Source: SB25 sp029560875
Lineage (GTDB): Bacteria; Bacteroidota; Bacteroidia; Bacteroidales; Tenuifilaceae
Direction of reading: 5' to 3'
DNA: 64,000 bases
Assembly (NCBI GenBank): GCA_035388225.1
Contig: DAOOPM010000011.1
Coordinates: 1-64,000, forward strand
In this document: positions 43,501 to 53,277 of the stretch, piece after piece
Position numbering within the stretch: position 1 is the first letter of the stretch
How the letters are laid out: the number at the start of each line of letters is the position of its first letter
Notes under the pieces: generated by a model
Database searches by the model: none
What the model saw: the letters and a program-made list of their open reading frames with translations, nothing else
Told to the model about the DNA's origin: nothing
Translations under genes and position numbers: made by a program

Positions 43501-44844
43501 ATGAAAAAAGTATCATTGTTTATTTTAACAATAGGATTGGTTGTATTAATCAATTCTTCCTTTGCTCAAGTTACCGATAAGGTTGATTTTGAATCGTATT
43601 TTGTCGATAAAACAATGCGTTTGGACTATATCCACAGAGGTGATGTTTCAAGCGAGAAGTTTGAACTGGTTAGCGCGAAGCCCGAGGGCGTTTGGGCTGG
43701 CAAAACCTACCATTTAACAGACCCTTACCAGTTAGGGCTTTATTTCTATGAGGTTTACGATGCTGCAACAAATAAACTAATATTCTCACAGGGTTTTTGC
43801 AGTGTTTTTGGCGAGTGGCAAACAACCGCTGAGGCTAAGGAGAAAACCCTTCCGTTCAAGGAGTCAATTCGCATACCTTGGCCAAAAGCAAAGGTGAATA
43901 TTGTGATGAAAAAACGCGATGCCAAGAACATTCTTCAACCAATATGGAATTTCGAAGTAGACCCAACTGGCTTTAATGCAGAGCAGAAACTTTCTGCTTT
44001 AAAAGTAAATCAGTTGGTGAATAGTGGCGATGTAAAATCAAAAGTTGATATTGTTATTCTGGGTGATGGTTATGCTGCCGACGAGATGAGCATTTTCCGC
44101 GAGGATGCCAATAAATTTGTGGAGTATTTCTTTGCGGTTGACCCCTACAAAGCACGAAAAAATGACTTTAATGTTTGGTCTGTTGAGGTCGTTTCTCCTG
44201 AAAGTGGAATAGCAAATCCCAACAAGAATTTCTTTCCAAAAAATCCATTGGAAACAACTTACAATACCTTTGGAGTTGATAGGTATGTGCTTTCTAATAA
44301 TGATTGGACAGTTAGGGATTATGCTGGCGCAGCCCCATACGATTTTATAGTGATTCTTCTGAATTCCAATAAGTACGGTGGTGGTGGAATTTATAATCTT
44401 TACATCACAGCCGCTGCGCGTTCCGATTTTAACGACTACGTTTTTGTTCACGAAATGGGCCACCACATTGCCGGCTTAGCCGATGAATACTATCAAAGCC
44501 ACGTGGCGTACGACCCAGCAAATACAAGTGTGGAGCCATGGGAGTTTAATGTTACCGCATTGCTAAATCCAGAAAATTTAAAGTGGAAAGATATTGTTAC
44601 ATTTGGTATTCCAATTCCAACACCTTGGAATAAGGCAGAGTATGAGAAAAAGGATTCAAACAAAACAAAAGTGCTAGAAAATGACCCTTATGCAGGAAAA
44701 GTTGGAGCATTTGAAGGGGCTAATTACCTTAGCAATGGAATGTACCGCTCCGAGGTGGATTGTATCATGTTCTCAAAATCGTTGCGATTCTGCAGAGTTT
44801 GTGAACGCGGGTTGAATCAGGTGATAGATTTATACTGTAAGTAG
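43501..44844 (+). CDS. Exported M64 family metallopeptidase (IgA-peptidase-like)
   Basis: Secreted zinc peptidase of 447 residues. A signal peptide ('...LVVLINSSFAQ', 1-23) is followed by an N-terminal M64 domain (about 30-160) and the catalytic domain with 'VDIVILGDGYAADEM' and the zinc motif 'FVHEMGHHIAGLADEYY' (H317, E318, H321). The name comes from a Clostridium IgA-cleaving enzyme; most Bacteroidota members have no known substrate. Last gene of a three-gene run (41871-44844) and followed by a terminator. Confidence 0.88.
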   Translation: MKKVSLFILTIGLVVLINSSFAQVTDKVDFESYFVDKTMRLDYIHRGDVSSEKFELVSAKPEGVWAGKTYHLTDPYQLGLYFYEVYDAATNKLIFSQGFCSVFGEWQTTAEAKEKTLPFKESIRIPWPKAKVNIVMKKRDAKNILQPIWNFEVDPTGFNAEQKLSALKVNQLVNSGDVKSKVDIVILGDGYAADEMSIFREDANKFVEYFFAVDPYKARKNDFNVWSVEVVSPESGIANPNKNFFPKNPLETTYNTFGVDRYVLSNNDWTVRDYAGAAPYDFIVILLNSNKYGGGGIYNLYITAAARSDFNDYVFVHEMGHHIAGLADEYYQSHVAYDPANTSVEPWEFNVTALLNPENLKWKDIVTFGIPIPTPWNKAEYEKKDSNKTKVLENDPYAGKVGAFEGANYLSNGMYRSEVDCIMFSKSLRFCRVCERGLNQVIDLYCK

Positions 44845-44865
44845 TCCGATATTGTAAATAAAATT

Positions 44866-44899
44866 AGCCCTGGTAGAAATTGCTCTGTCAGGGCTTTTT
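44866..44899 (+). terminator. Rho-independent terminator of the M64 peptidase operon
   Basis: 7-bp stem AGCCCTG (44866-44872) with CAGGGCT (44889-44895), 16-base loop, then TTTTT. It occupies the 55-base space between converging genes. Confidence 0.75.
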
Positions 44900-47125
44900 C
44901 TATGAAATTTTTATTCCAAGGAAAGTAACATCATCAACCTGAACATTATTTCCTTTCCACTGAGTAAACGATTCTATTAGTTGGTCTTTTTGCTTACACA
45001 TTGGTTGGTTTGCAATACTGCAAAGCAATGTTCTGAGCTCGGTGTAACGGAATTTCTTCCCATTTGGTCCCCCAAACTGGTCTGTGTAACCATCGGTAAA
45101 TATGTATATCGTATCTCCTTCAAGTAGTTGTACACTATGGGTTGAGAATGGGCTTCTGTCCAGAACGTATCCAATGGATTGCTTATCGCACTTTATTTGG
45201 TAAAGTGTATGCTCATCCGAGTTATGTAAAATAATTGATGACGGTGCAGGAGCAGATGATTTGCGTAAAATATGTAAGTAGATATTCGCCCCAGAAAATT
45301 TTAGTTCCTTTGTTTTTGGGTTGTAGTTACAGAATGCTATGTCCATTCCATCAAAAATTTCTGCCCCTTCGCGTTGTTCAAAGGAGTTGTGGAATAGCTC
45401 GTTAAGTTCGTTTAGTACATCACCCGGATGGGTTTCGCCCATTTCACTTACAATTTGGTTTAACCCAAAAGTACCAATAATGCTCATAAAAGCACCTGGT
45501 GCGCCATGGCCAGTACAATCGGCAACCGCAAAAAGAATTTGTTCATTAACTGATTTTAGCCAGTAAAAGTCGCCACTAACCAATTCCTTTGGTAGGAATA
45601 TAAGGAAGGATTCCTTGAAAAAATCTTCGGGTTGCTGGGCTGAGCGTAGTATGGCTTTTTGGATTCTGCGGGCGTAATTTAAACTATCTGTAATATCTCT
45701 GGTTCTGTTTTCCAGAAGATTTTTTTGTTTTTCTATTTCTGTTTTTTGGTTTGTAAGTAGGGCATTTGCTTTTTTCTTTATTCTGTATTCTCTAATTGCA
45801 AATGCAATAACACCAAATGAAAGGGCAAGGATTATAACGAGTAACCGAACCTTTAATTTTTGCTGTTTCAGTTTTTCGTTGTTGCGAATAAGAAGTTCAT
45901 TCTGATTGAAGATTTCTTTTTCCTTGATTCTTATGGTGGCTTGGTTCTCAAGTCGGTTTGCTTCGCTTATCTTTTGTAAGTTAAATAGGCTATCCGTTAT
46001 GTTTACATATCTATTTAAATTGCTATAAGCCTGATTTTGTTGACCACTTAAACCGTAAATTTTTGCTAATCCTTTATATGCCTGACGTGTAAAATTATTG
46101 AGATTTCCTTCTCTTGCAATCCTTACGCATTGGTTATACGAATCAATAGCCTTTAAATTATTTCCAGATTCTTTGTAGGCATTGCCAAGGTTAAAAAGGG
46201 TGGTGGCTAACCCGAATTTATCGTTAATGTTTGTTTGCTCTCGGGTTACACTATTAAAAGTTTCAATGGCCGAGGTGAACTTTCTGTTTTTTAGTAAAAC
46301 TTGCCCGTTTAATGTTTTTGCACGCAAGTGGAATTTTTTACTAATTGGTTGAAGTATCAAACTGGCTCTTTTAAGGTGACTTTGAGCTTCAAATAACTTT
46401 TCCTTCTGTAACTCAAGCGTTACAAGACTTAAGTAAGCCAAACCTATATTTAGCGAATCGTTTGCAGAGCTCAAGAGTGCAATTGATTTTTCAATGTACG
46501 ATTGTGCTGTAGTATAGTTTCCAAGTTCGGTATGAACAACCCCTTGCGCTCTATGTATTTTAGCCAGACTAAGCGAGTCTCCAGTATTTTTAAAAAATTC
46601 AATGGCCGTAAGGTTTATTTCCATTGAATTTGATAAACGCCCCAAGTATTCCTCTGCATTTGCAATTGCAAGTAAATACCAGGTAATTTTTGATGTATCC
46701 TTTATTGCCTCGCTAAGTCTATATCCATTATATAGGTATTCTGTTGATTCCCAAATAAGGTCTTTCGCGAAATGTATCTCACTCAGCAAATGGTATACTA
46801 TCTCGGTTTGCTGTTCTCTGCCTACTTCATTCGCAACCATTAATGCCTGGTTGGCATAGATTAGTGCGTTCTCTAAATCATTACTGTTGTAGTAAAGTCT
46901 TGCTTTTAAAGTAAGAGCATCTACTAAACCCGACCTATTTCCAGATGCCTCAAGTTGAAGTATTTTATTATTTATGCTATTAAGGGAGTCTTGATTTATA
47001 CTAGGGGATTGATTTGCTGACGATTTTATAACATTAGACGTTTCTGCCCATAAGTATTTTGGAGCACAAATAATTGCCACAAATAGAAAAGTATACGATA
47101 GGATTTTAATAGTTCTATTCTGCAT
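44900..47125 (-). CDS. TPR sensor with SpoIIE-type (PP2C) serine phosphatase
   Basis: Membrane signalling protein. The signal/anchor 'TIKILSYTFLFVAIICAPKYLWA' is followed by an extracytoplasmic TPR array (about 40-370), one helix ('LKVRLLVIILALSFGVIAFAI', about 425-445), a coiled coil and a cytoplasmic SpoIIE-like domain (about 500-741) with 'AVADCTGHGAPGAFMS', 'FDGMDIAFCNYN' and 'YIFTDGYTDQFGG', the metal-site motifs of PP2C phosphatases. It would dephosphorylate an anti-sigma-antagonist type protein, though no such gene is near. The hybrid kinase gene is 63 bases upstream on the same strand. The frame is open to 47149; I use the ATG at 47125. Confidence 0.9.
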   Translation of the reverse strand: MQNRTIKILSYTFLFVAIICAPKYLWAETSNVIKSSANQSPSINQDSLNSINNKILQLEASGNRSGLVDALTLKARLYYNSNDLENALIYANQALMVANEVGREQQTEIVYHLLSEIHFAKDLIWESTEYLYNGYRLSEAIKDTSKITWYLLAIANAEEYLGRLSNSMEINLTAIEFFKNTGDSLSLAKIHRAQGVVHTELGNYTTAQSYIEKSIALLSSANDSLNIGLAYLSLVTLELQKEKLFEAQSHLKRASLILQPISKKFHLRAKTLNGQVLLKNRKFTSAIETFNSVTREQTNINDKFGLATTLFNLGNAYKESGNNLKAIDSYNQCVRIAREGNLNNFTRQAYKGLAKIYGLSGQQNQAYSNLNRYVNITDSLFNLQKISEANRLENQATIRIKEKEIFNQNELLIRNNEKLKQQKLKVRLLVIILALSFGVIAFAIREYRIKKKANALLTNQKTEIEKQKNLLENRTRDITDSLNYARRIQKAILRSAQQPEDFFKESFLIFLPKELVSGDFYWLKSVNEQILFAVADCTGHGAPGAFMSIIGTFGLNQIVSEMGETHPGDVLNELNELFHNSFEQREGAEIFDGMDIAFCNYNPKTKELKFSGANIYLHILRKSSAPAPSSIILHNSDEHTLYQIKCDKQSIGYVLDRSPFSTHSVQLLEGDTIYIFTDGYTDQFGGPNGKKFRYTELRTLLCSIANQPMCKQKDQLIESFTQWKGNNVQVDDVTFLGIKIS

Positions 47126-47188
47126 AACAACTCCAAGTAAAAGGGTCAATAATTGTTTTAAATATTTAGCAATTACAATATTACTAAA

Positions 47189-49159
47189 TTAACTTTGAAC
47201 TAGTACCTGATTTAACAAATATAATAAAGCATCGGCTGATATTGGTTTTGCCAAGTAATAATCGCATCCAGCATCAAGGGCTTTAGCCCTTTCGTCGGCA
47301 AGCGCATAGGCTGTTTGAGCAATTACTGGAACGGCTGGTTTTATCTTTTTTATTCTTTGTGTGGCCTCAAATCCATCCATCTCTGGGAGTTGTATGTCCA
47401 TTAGAATTATATCAATATTGGCTTTATGTGAAATACAATCCACCGCTTCCTTCCCATTAAGTGCTCTAATAATCTTTAATCCTGTTGGTTTTAGCAATTC
47501 TTGTAAATAAATAAAGTTAGCTTCGTTATCCTCAACAATTAATGCGGTTTTGCCTAAATATGATTTTGATAAATTACTTGGAACTATTTTTTCTAATGGC
47601 TGTTTGTTACCTAAATCTGGAATAATTAGAGGTAGTGTAAACATAAACTTGGAACCAATATTAGGGGTTGATTCAACCCAAATACGTCCGCCCATTAATT
47701 CTACTAATTTTTTTGTTATGGCTAATCCCAGCCCTGTGCCCCCAAATTGGCGAGTGGCAGAATCGTCGGCTTGACGGAACCTGTCGAAAATTATTTGTTG
47801 CTGCTCGGGGGAGATTCCTATACCGCTATCCTTAACGTAAAACTGAATGGTTGCATTGTTCGGGATTTCATATCCAAACTCAATACTACCTGCAAATGTG
47901 AACTTAAGTGCATTGCTCAAAAGGTTAAGCAGTACTTGCTTTAAGCGGAAACTATCGCAAAGTAGCCACTGAGGATTTCCGTCCCTGTTGCTCTGTCTTA
48001 CTATTTGAATATCGTCTTTCTTGAGTCGTTTTTTTTCAGATATGCATGTGTGCTGAAGTTCGTTTAGTAGCTCATCAATATTCGATGTGCTTCGCTTCAT
48101 TTTTAGCTGTCCTGCTTCAATCTTCGCTAAATCAATAATATCGTCAACTAAATTTAAGAGTAGTTTGCCGTTATTAACAATATGCTGTGTGTATACCTCT
48201 CGTTTTTCAGTTTGAATGTTTTTGCGAGATATTAGTTCCGAAAACCCCAGAATTGCGTTCATTGGGGTTCGGATTTCGTGGCTCATATTGGCCAAAAATG
48301 CCGATTTTAAGGTATCCGATTCAACAGCTTTTTCTTTTGCAAGTAGAAGTTCTGCTTCGTTTTCCTTTCTTTGAATACTAGTTGCAATTTGAGTTGAAAT
48401 GAATTTTAAAACATCCAAATCTTCTTGATTGAAAGCATTAATGTTCTGATAATTTTGAACTACAATAACGCCAATTATATCATTTTTTATTTTAAGCGGA
48501 ACGCCCATCCAGCATAGCGCATCAGGGCCATAAAATTCTAGGTTGTGTTTCTTTTGTATTCGCTTTATCTGCTTTTGATTAAGAATAACTGCTTTCCCTG
48601 TTTTAGCAACTAGTAGTGCAAATGTATTTCCTTTAGGGTACAGCTCTTTAATGTTGTGTGAATCTGAAAGATATGCGAGATTTAGACTTAATCGAAATTT
48701 ATCAAAAAGAACGATGTAGAGGTTATTCGCATCAAAAAGGTTGTTCAGTTCATCCTGAATTGTTCTGTAAAAGTGTGTGAGATTTTTTGATTCTGACTCG
48801 AATTGAGAGATATTGAGCAGAAGTTTATTTATCCGTTCCTGCCTGAATTCTGTTGTTATATCCTTAAACCAAACAATGTATTTCTCATTTTTTTGTGAAT
48901 CAATATTTTTTACAACAACTTTAAACCTAAAGGATTGGTTGTTTGAGTGATGTGTAAATTCAAAATCGTTTAATCGGGCAATGCTCCGCCGTTTAATGCT
49001 TGGAAAAATTCCTCGAATTTTTGTCCCTTCCGCACATTGATTATTGGTTATGTTTTTAAGTTGATTTGTACAACGGATTACAATTCCCTTTGCGTTTACA
49101 GTAATACCATAATCTGGAATACTTTCAAATACACCATTATGATTTTCTTCAACTTGCAT
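47189..49159 (-). CDS. Hybrid sensor histidine kinase, PAS-GAF-HisKA-HATPase-REC
   Basis: Soluble hybrid kinase of 656 residues without membrane helices. A PAS domain (about 10-105) and a GAF domain (about 115-262; 'ALCWMGVPLKIKNDIIGVIVVQ') precede the H-box 'FLANMSHEIRTPMNAILGF' (H294), the ATPase domain ('NLLSNALKFT', 'DSGIGIS', 'GGTGLGLAIT') and a receiver with D588 ('ILMDIQLPEMDGF'). Likely in one transcript with the TPR-SpoIIE phosphatase, suggesting a joint pathway. The ligand is unknown. Confidence 0.9.
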   Translation of the reverse strand: MQVEENHNGVFESIPDYGITVNAKGIVIRCTNQLKNITNNQCAEGTKIRGIFPSIKRRSIARLNDFEFTHHSNNQSFRFKVVVKNIDSQKNEKYIVWFKDITTEFRQERINKLLLNISQFESESKNLTHFYRTIQDELNNLFDANNLYIVLFDKFRLSLNLAYLSDSHNIKELYPKGNTFALLVAKTGKAVILNQKQIKRIQKKHNLEFYGPDALCWMGVPLKIKNDIIGVIVVQNYQNINAFNQEDLDVLKFISTQIATSIQRKENEAELLLAKEKAVESDTLKSAFLANMSHEIRTPMNAILGFSELISRKNIQTEKREVYTQHIVNNGKLLLNLVDDIIDLAKIEAGQLKMKRSTSNIDELLNELQHTCISEKKRLKKDDIQIVRQSNRDGNPQWLLCDSFRLKQVLLNLLSNALKFTFAGSIEFGYEIPNNATIQFYVKDSGIGISPEQQQIIFDRFRQADDSATRQFGGTGLGLAITKKLVELMGGRIWVESTPNIGSKFMFTLPLIIPDLGNKQPLEKIVPSNLSKSYLGKTALIVEDNEANFIYLQELLKPTGLKIIRALNGKEAVDCISHKANIDIILMDIQLPEMDGFEATQRIKKIKPAVPVIAQTAYALADERAKALDAGCDYYLAKPISADALLYLLNQVLVQS

Positions 49160-49249
49160 CCAATATCAATTTAAATTGTATAGCTCTATAAATATAGCAT
49201 TTATTTGTGAATTGGATTTGAATAGAATAGTGTATCGAAATTAAAAATA

Positions 49250-50017
49250 TTATAGAATTTCGAATCTATCCGCATCCAAATGAACAGGAAAACTCTCGCG
49301 GATTTTTTTAAGATTATCCAGAGATAATGTTGCAGTTATTATTTCGTCCCGATTTGGGTTTGCAATTGCAATAGGTTGACCCAGCGGGTCAATTATCTGG
49401 GAATCGCCAAAATGCTTAACACCATTGCCATCGTCACCGACTCTATTGCAAGCGGCTACGTAGCACTGATTTTCAATTGCTCGGGCAACTAGCAATGAGT
49501 TCCATGCATATCGCCTGCGTTCTGGAAAGTTTGCAACAAGGAGTATTAAATCGTAATCGTTTCTATTTCGGCTCCATACTGGGAAACGTAAATCGTAACA
49601 TACGAGTAGCAGAATTCTCCACCCCATATAGTTAACCACAACTCTTTTGTTTCCAGCGCTGTAGTTTTTATCTTCGCCGGCCATTCTAAACAGGTGCCTT
49701 TTGTCGTAGTAAACTATATCGCCATTGGGATATGCAAAAATCATTCGGTTAAAATAATTACTGTTTTCTTTCGCAATGTAGCTTCCCGTTAGGGCTATGC
49801 TATTCTCAGTGGCCATTTTGCTCATCCATGCTGATGTTTCGCCAGGGTATAAATCGGCAAATCCTTGTGGGTTCATGCTAAAACCAGTTGTAAACATCTC
49901 AGGCAGTAGAATTAAATCGGAGTTGTGTGCAACTTCTTTTATCTTTTTTTCAAAGTTGATTTTATTGGCATTTGGATTTTCCCATTCAAGCCCAGATTGT
50001 ATTATAGTTACCCGCAT
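49250..50017 (-). CDS. Nitrilase-family amidase (omega-amidase / YafV type)
   Basis: Carbon-nitrogen hydrolase of 255 residues. The catalytic triad is E40 ('LLPEMFTTGFS'), K106 ('YDKRHLF') and C140 ('LLVCYDLRFPVWS'). The last two motifs fit omega-amidases that hydrolyse 2-oxoglutaramate or 2-oxosuccinamate, products of glutamine or asparagine transamination; the class IV aminotransferase 24 bases upstream on the same strand is consistent with that, but not proof. Confidence 0.88.
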   Translation of the reverse strand: MRVTIIQSGLEWENPNANKINFEKKIKEVAHNSDLILLPEMFTTGFSMNPQGFADLYPGETSAWMSKMATENSIALTGSYIAKENSNYFNRMIFAYPNGDIVYYDKRHLFRMAGEDKNYSAGNKRVVVNYMGWRILLLVCYDLRFPVWSRNRNDYDLILLVANFPERRRYAWNSLLVARAIENQCYVAACNRVGDDGNGVKHFGDSQIIDPLGQPIAIANPNRDEIITATLSLDNLKKIRESFPVHLDADRFEIL

Positions 50018-50041
50018 TTTGTTTACAGTTTATTTGCAATT

Positions 50042-50881
50042 TTATACCAATTTCCAGCGGTTTATTTCATTTTGCACAAGCGTATCGTACTCTGTGCTAA
50101 TCTGTTTGATTAAATCGATATTGACGTTTAATTCAATGTCATCAATTTTATTAATTGCAAGTACTCCTGGCGATGTTCCAGTTATAAAGGCGCCATCAAT
50201 TTCAGTGAGTTGCTTTTCGTTCAAGCATTGCTGTGCAATATCAATGTTTAATTTTTTGCAGATATCTATTACCTTAAGGCGAGTGATTCCTCCTAGCACC
50301 AAATTTAGAGGTGCTGTGTAAAGTTTTTTGTTAGCAACAAAAAATACATTGGAGCGGCTACCCTCGGTTATCTGCCCTGTCTCGTTTATCATTAAAACCT
50401 CGTAGCATAGGTTGTTTGCAATTACCTTATCGGCATAGGTTCTAAGGGTTTTATTTTCGGCTTTAACCTCAGGGTTATTTCTAGTTGCCGAAATTGTTTT
50501 TACATAAACACCATTTATCTTATCGTCTGTGCTAGGGTATTTTGAAGGAATAAAGAATACCGTTATGTTTGGCTGTGCGTTTTCAGCCTTATAGGATGCT
50601 ATTAACTTGATGTTTTGCTGTTCAACAGGGTTTATATGTAAAAGTTCTTTTATAGATTTTCTGAGTGAATTTAAATCGATAGTTTTAAATTTGCTGAGTT
50701 CAATGGATTGCCTCATTCTACTTAAATGCTCATCCAGAAAAATAGGGGCAGAGTCACTAATTTTAATTACTTCGTAAATTACCTTCTCTCCACTTATAAT
50801 ATTATCGTTAAATTCCGAAATGGTTTTTAACCTTCCATTGTGAAGAAAATATTGTGGGTTTGAATTAACCAATTTGCTCAT
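50042..50881 (-). CDS. Class IV aminotransferase (D-amino acid / branched-chain / ADC-lyase family)
   Basis: PLP enzyme of fold type IV, 279 residues. The PLP lysine is likely K144 in 'ENKTLRTYADK'; 'GQITEGSRSNVFF' and 'LVLGGITRLKVI' are the other cofactor motifs. Substrate cannot be chosen among D-alanine transamination, branched-chain transamination and aminodeoxychorismate lyase. The nitrilase gene follows 24 bases later, so the two are probably one operon. Confidence 0.83.
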   Translation of the reverse strand: MSKLVNSNPQYFLHNGRLKTISEFNDNIISGEKVIYEVIKISDSAPIFLDEHLSRMRQSIELSKFKTIDLNSLRKSIKELLHINPVEQQNIKLIASYKAENAQPNITVFFIPSKYPSTDDKINGVYVKTISATRNNPEVKAENKTLRTYADKVIANNLCYEVLMINETGQITEGSRSNVFFVANKKLYTAPLNLVLGGITRLKVIDICKKLNIDIAQQCLNEKQLTEIDGAFITGTSPGVLAINKIDDIELNVNIDLIKQISTEYDTLVQNEINRWKLV

Positions 50882-50903
50882 TTTTTTGAAAAAAGTAATC
50901 GTG

Positions 50904-50911
50904 CAAATTTA
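50904..50911 (-). promoter_or_regulatory. Candidate -7 promoter element of the aminotransferase-amidase operon
   Basis: Minus strand TAAATTTG, exact TAnnTTTG, 23 bases upstream of the ATG. No -33 box seen. Confidence 0.35.
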
Positions 50912-50955
50912 GTAATCATTTGCAGTTTGATATTGATTTTAATCCTTTGGAACAA

Positions 50956-52110
50956 TTACTTTTTTACAATTTTATTCTTATAATAATCGTCTAGAATGCT
51001 TTCGATTAATGGAGTGTAGAATGTATTGAAGAATTCTGTTTTTTCCGTTTTCTTCTGTAGCAACTTGTTCCAGAATTTGCCATAGGCAATTTTGGATGTT
51101 GAGGTTTTAACAGGGTTCTCGGCAAAATCGCCAGCAAAATAGAAGGTTGGTTCATTTTCGGATGCTTGAATTATAGCAGGAAAACTTGCATTAAGACCAA
51201 GTTTGTTGAGTTGTTCTTTACCTTTTTCGGTTAAATCGAGATTGAAATTTGCATGAACAGTTGCTGTAACGCTTGGAACAATAAATTCGAACCAGCAAGG
51301 GTATAGTGTTTTCTTTGGAAGTTTAAATTGCTTTTCGCCGCTAGCAGTAGCTTCAATAATAGGGGTTAAGGTTTTTAGCGATTCCTCCAGTTCTAAAACA
51401 TCAATTAAACCATCGTTGCTAATAAGAATAATTCCTTTACTCTGCTTTGGCCAAGGTTTTAGGTGTTGCGATTCATATAGTTTAGGAATCCATTCTGCAG
51501 GCCCGTATGGTTTTTCAGGGTCTAGTGTGTTAAAAACCCGTCCACACCAGCCTGTCCACATAAGATTGAATAGTTGTTCTGTTTTACTTCGGATTAGCGC
51601 ATTGGTGGGGGTGCTGAACATATTGTATTCGCCAATTATTAACTTACCGCTCTCCTTCATTTTTTTTAGGAGCAAAAAGTCGTTTTGGTTTAATCCGCCG
51701 TACACTTTTGACGAGTGAATAGGCTGTGTAATATTTTTGTACCACTCAAAAGAGTAAACACCATAACAATCGGTATAATAGGCCGCATCGTAAGCGGCGG
51801 CATAAGCATCAACCTCATTAATACGAATAGCCTTAAAATCAAAAATCTCGTTTTCTAAATCAATCGGAAAGAACCCCCAGTAGTCTCTGGAAACGGAGTA
51901 TGGTTCGCCATCGGGGCCAACATATCGGTTCTGATTTAACAACCAAACAAATGCCTTATGCTCAGGCCTATCTGAACGGATTACTGTTTTATCGAGTATG
52001 TAAATGTTGAGTTTTTTCTTAGGTTGAAATTTCCAAACAAAGAAAAGGGAAACAATGAGAAGTAAAACCAATATCAAAAGGATTGATACTTTTTTAATCA
52101 GTTTTTTCAT
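50956..52110 (-). CDS. Membrane-anchored protein of unknown function
   Basis: Not recognised. 384 residues with one N-terminal membrane anchor (about 9-28, 'ILLILVLLLIVSLFFVW') and an extracytoplasmic domain. Conserved-looking segments include 'YILDKTVIRSDRPEHKAFVWLLNQNRY', 'EVDAYAAAYDAAYYTDCYGVYS', 'LIIGEYNMFSTPTN' and 'WTGWCGRVFNTLDP'. The overall alpha/beta character and the run 'KLIIGEYNMF' hint at an amidohydrolase- or glutamine-amidotransferase-like fold, but this is guesswork. Single gene; flanks carry no partner. Confidence 0.55.
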   Translation of the reverse strand: MKKLIKKVSILLILVLLLIVSLFFVWKFQPKKKLNIYILDKTVIRSDRPEHKAFVWLLNQNRYVGPDGEPYSVSRDYWGFFPIDLENEIFDFKAIRINEVDAYAAAYDAAYYTDCYGVYSFEWYKNITQPIHSSKVYGGLNQNDFLLLKKMKESGKLIIGEYNMFSTPTNALIRSKTEQLFNLMWTGWCGRVFNTLDPEKPYGPAEWIPKLYESQHLKPWPKQSKGIILISNDGLIDVLELEESLKTLTPIIEATASGEKQFKLPKKTLYPCWFEFIVPSVTATVHANFNLDLTEKGKEQLNKLGLNASFPAIIQASENEPTFYFAGDFAENPVKTSTSKIAYGKFWNKLLQKKTEKTEFFNTFYTPLIESILDDYYKNKIVKK

Positions 52111-52268
52111 TTTATGAGGGGTTATCGGATTATTAACTAAATCAACCTTATAGGAGGGAAAAATACAAAAAAATATTAACTATACCTTGTTTGCAAGGTA
52201 AATTTCTGGTAATGTTACTAAATTATAGTAAGACTTGTAGTGTATTGGGTGATTCTGGAATGCAAGTC

Positions 52269-53147
52269 TTAAAACCTTGCAAATACTCCGTTCGGCATTA
52301 TTCTCCCATAATTATCTGGAACAACCAGTTCCCCTGATTCAATATTTTCCTTCTTAAAAATTGTATAGAGTAAACTTTTTGCAACATTGGACGAAAAGCC
52401 CATTGAGTAAAGGTTTAAAACAATGAAGAAATTGTTTTTATCTGAAATTTCATAACAAACTTTCAGTAACTCATTCACTGATTTTTCAAGAATCCATTTC
52501 TCGCCACTGGGGCCACGTCCGTATGCTGGAGGGTCTAGAATTATTCCATTGTAGGTTTTTCCTCGTTTAGCTTCGCGGTTTGCGTATTTTAGAGCATCCT
52601 CAATAACCCAGCGGATGTTTGAGAGACCCGATAGATTCATATTCTCATTGGCCCAGGTAACTGTTGGCTTAACTGAATCAACGTGGGTTACATCGGCACC
52701 TGCAGCGCAAGCCGCAAGCGATGCTCCTCCAGTATAGGCAAATAGGTTCAGTACGGTTGGCTTTTGTAAGTTAAAACTTTTAACTCGGTCGTAAATAAAA
52801 TTCCAGTTCGATGCCTGTTCCGGAAAAATTCCAACGTGCTTAAATGCGGTTAGACCAAGTCGGAACTTCAACTTCATTTCCTTGTAGTTATACTCCACGT
52901 ACCATTGCTTTAGAGCGTTGGGCTTGCTTTCCCAATCGCCTCGCTCTGCTTCGGCCACATAATTGCCCTGTTTGTATATGAACGTTGAGTTGGCAAGTTT
53001 TTGCCACTCCTTTTGGGGTAGTGCCTTATCCCAAATTGCTTGGGGTTCGGGGCGTGCAACTACTTGATTTCCGAAACGTTCAAGTTTTTCGAAATTACCA
53101 GAGTCAATTAATTCGTAATCGGGCCAATTGGGTTGTAACTGGAGCAT
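52269..53147 (-). CDS. Class I SAM-dependent rRNA-type methyltransferase
   Basis: Methyltransferase with the C-terminal plan of RlmI/RlmK enzymes but without a clear PUA domain. 292 residues; the SAM site is 'VLNLFAYTGGASLAACAAGA' with acidic 'VTHVDSV', and the catalytic motif IV is 'GIILDPPAYGRGPSGEKW'. The D-P-P-x-Y form fits base methylation at N or C of RNA. The specific RNA target is not known. It has an exact TAnnTTTG element just upstream. Confidence 0.85.
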   Translation of the reverse strand: MLQLQPNWPDYELIDSGNFEKLERFGNQVVARPEPQAIWDKALPQKEWQKLANSTFIYKQGNYVAEAERGDWESKPNALKQWYVEYNYKEMKLKFRLGLTAFKHVGIFPEQASNWNFIYDRVKSFNLQKPTVLNLFAYTGGASLAACAAGADVTHVDSVKPTVTWANENMNLSGLSNIRWVIEDALKYANREAKRGKTYNGIILDPPAYGRGPSGEKWILEKSVNELLKVCYEISDKNNFFIVLNLYSMGFSSNVAKSLLYTIFKKENIESGELVVPDNYGRIMPNGVFARF

Positions 53148-53163
53148 ATAAAATAAATTTTTG

Positions 53164-53171
53164 CAAAGGTA
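53164..53171 (-). promoter_or_regulatory. Candidate -7 promoter element of the methyltransferase gene
   Basis: Minus strand TACCTTTG, exact TAnnTTTG, 17 bases upstream of the ATG. Confidence 0.38.
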
Positions 53172-53277
53172 ATGGTTTTATTTTATAGTCCATATTCTAT
53201 TGTCCATAGTCCATCAATAAAGGCAAATCTTAATTATCTATGAGCCCCTGTTAATAGTAAGGATTAAGTGTCTGGGT

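Noticed and set aside
53185..53225. Repeated 'GTCCATA' words between the methyltransferase and DUF255 genes
   Set aside because: Only three imperfect short words; could be a remnant simple repeat but too little to call as an element.
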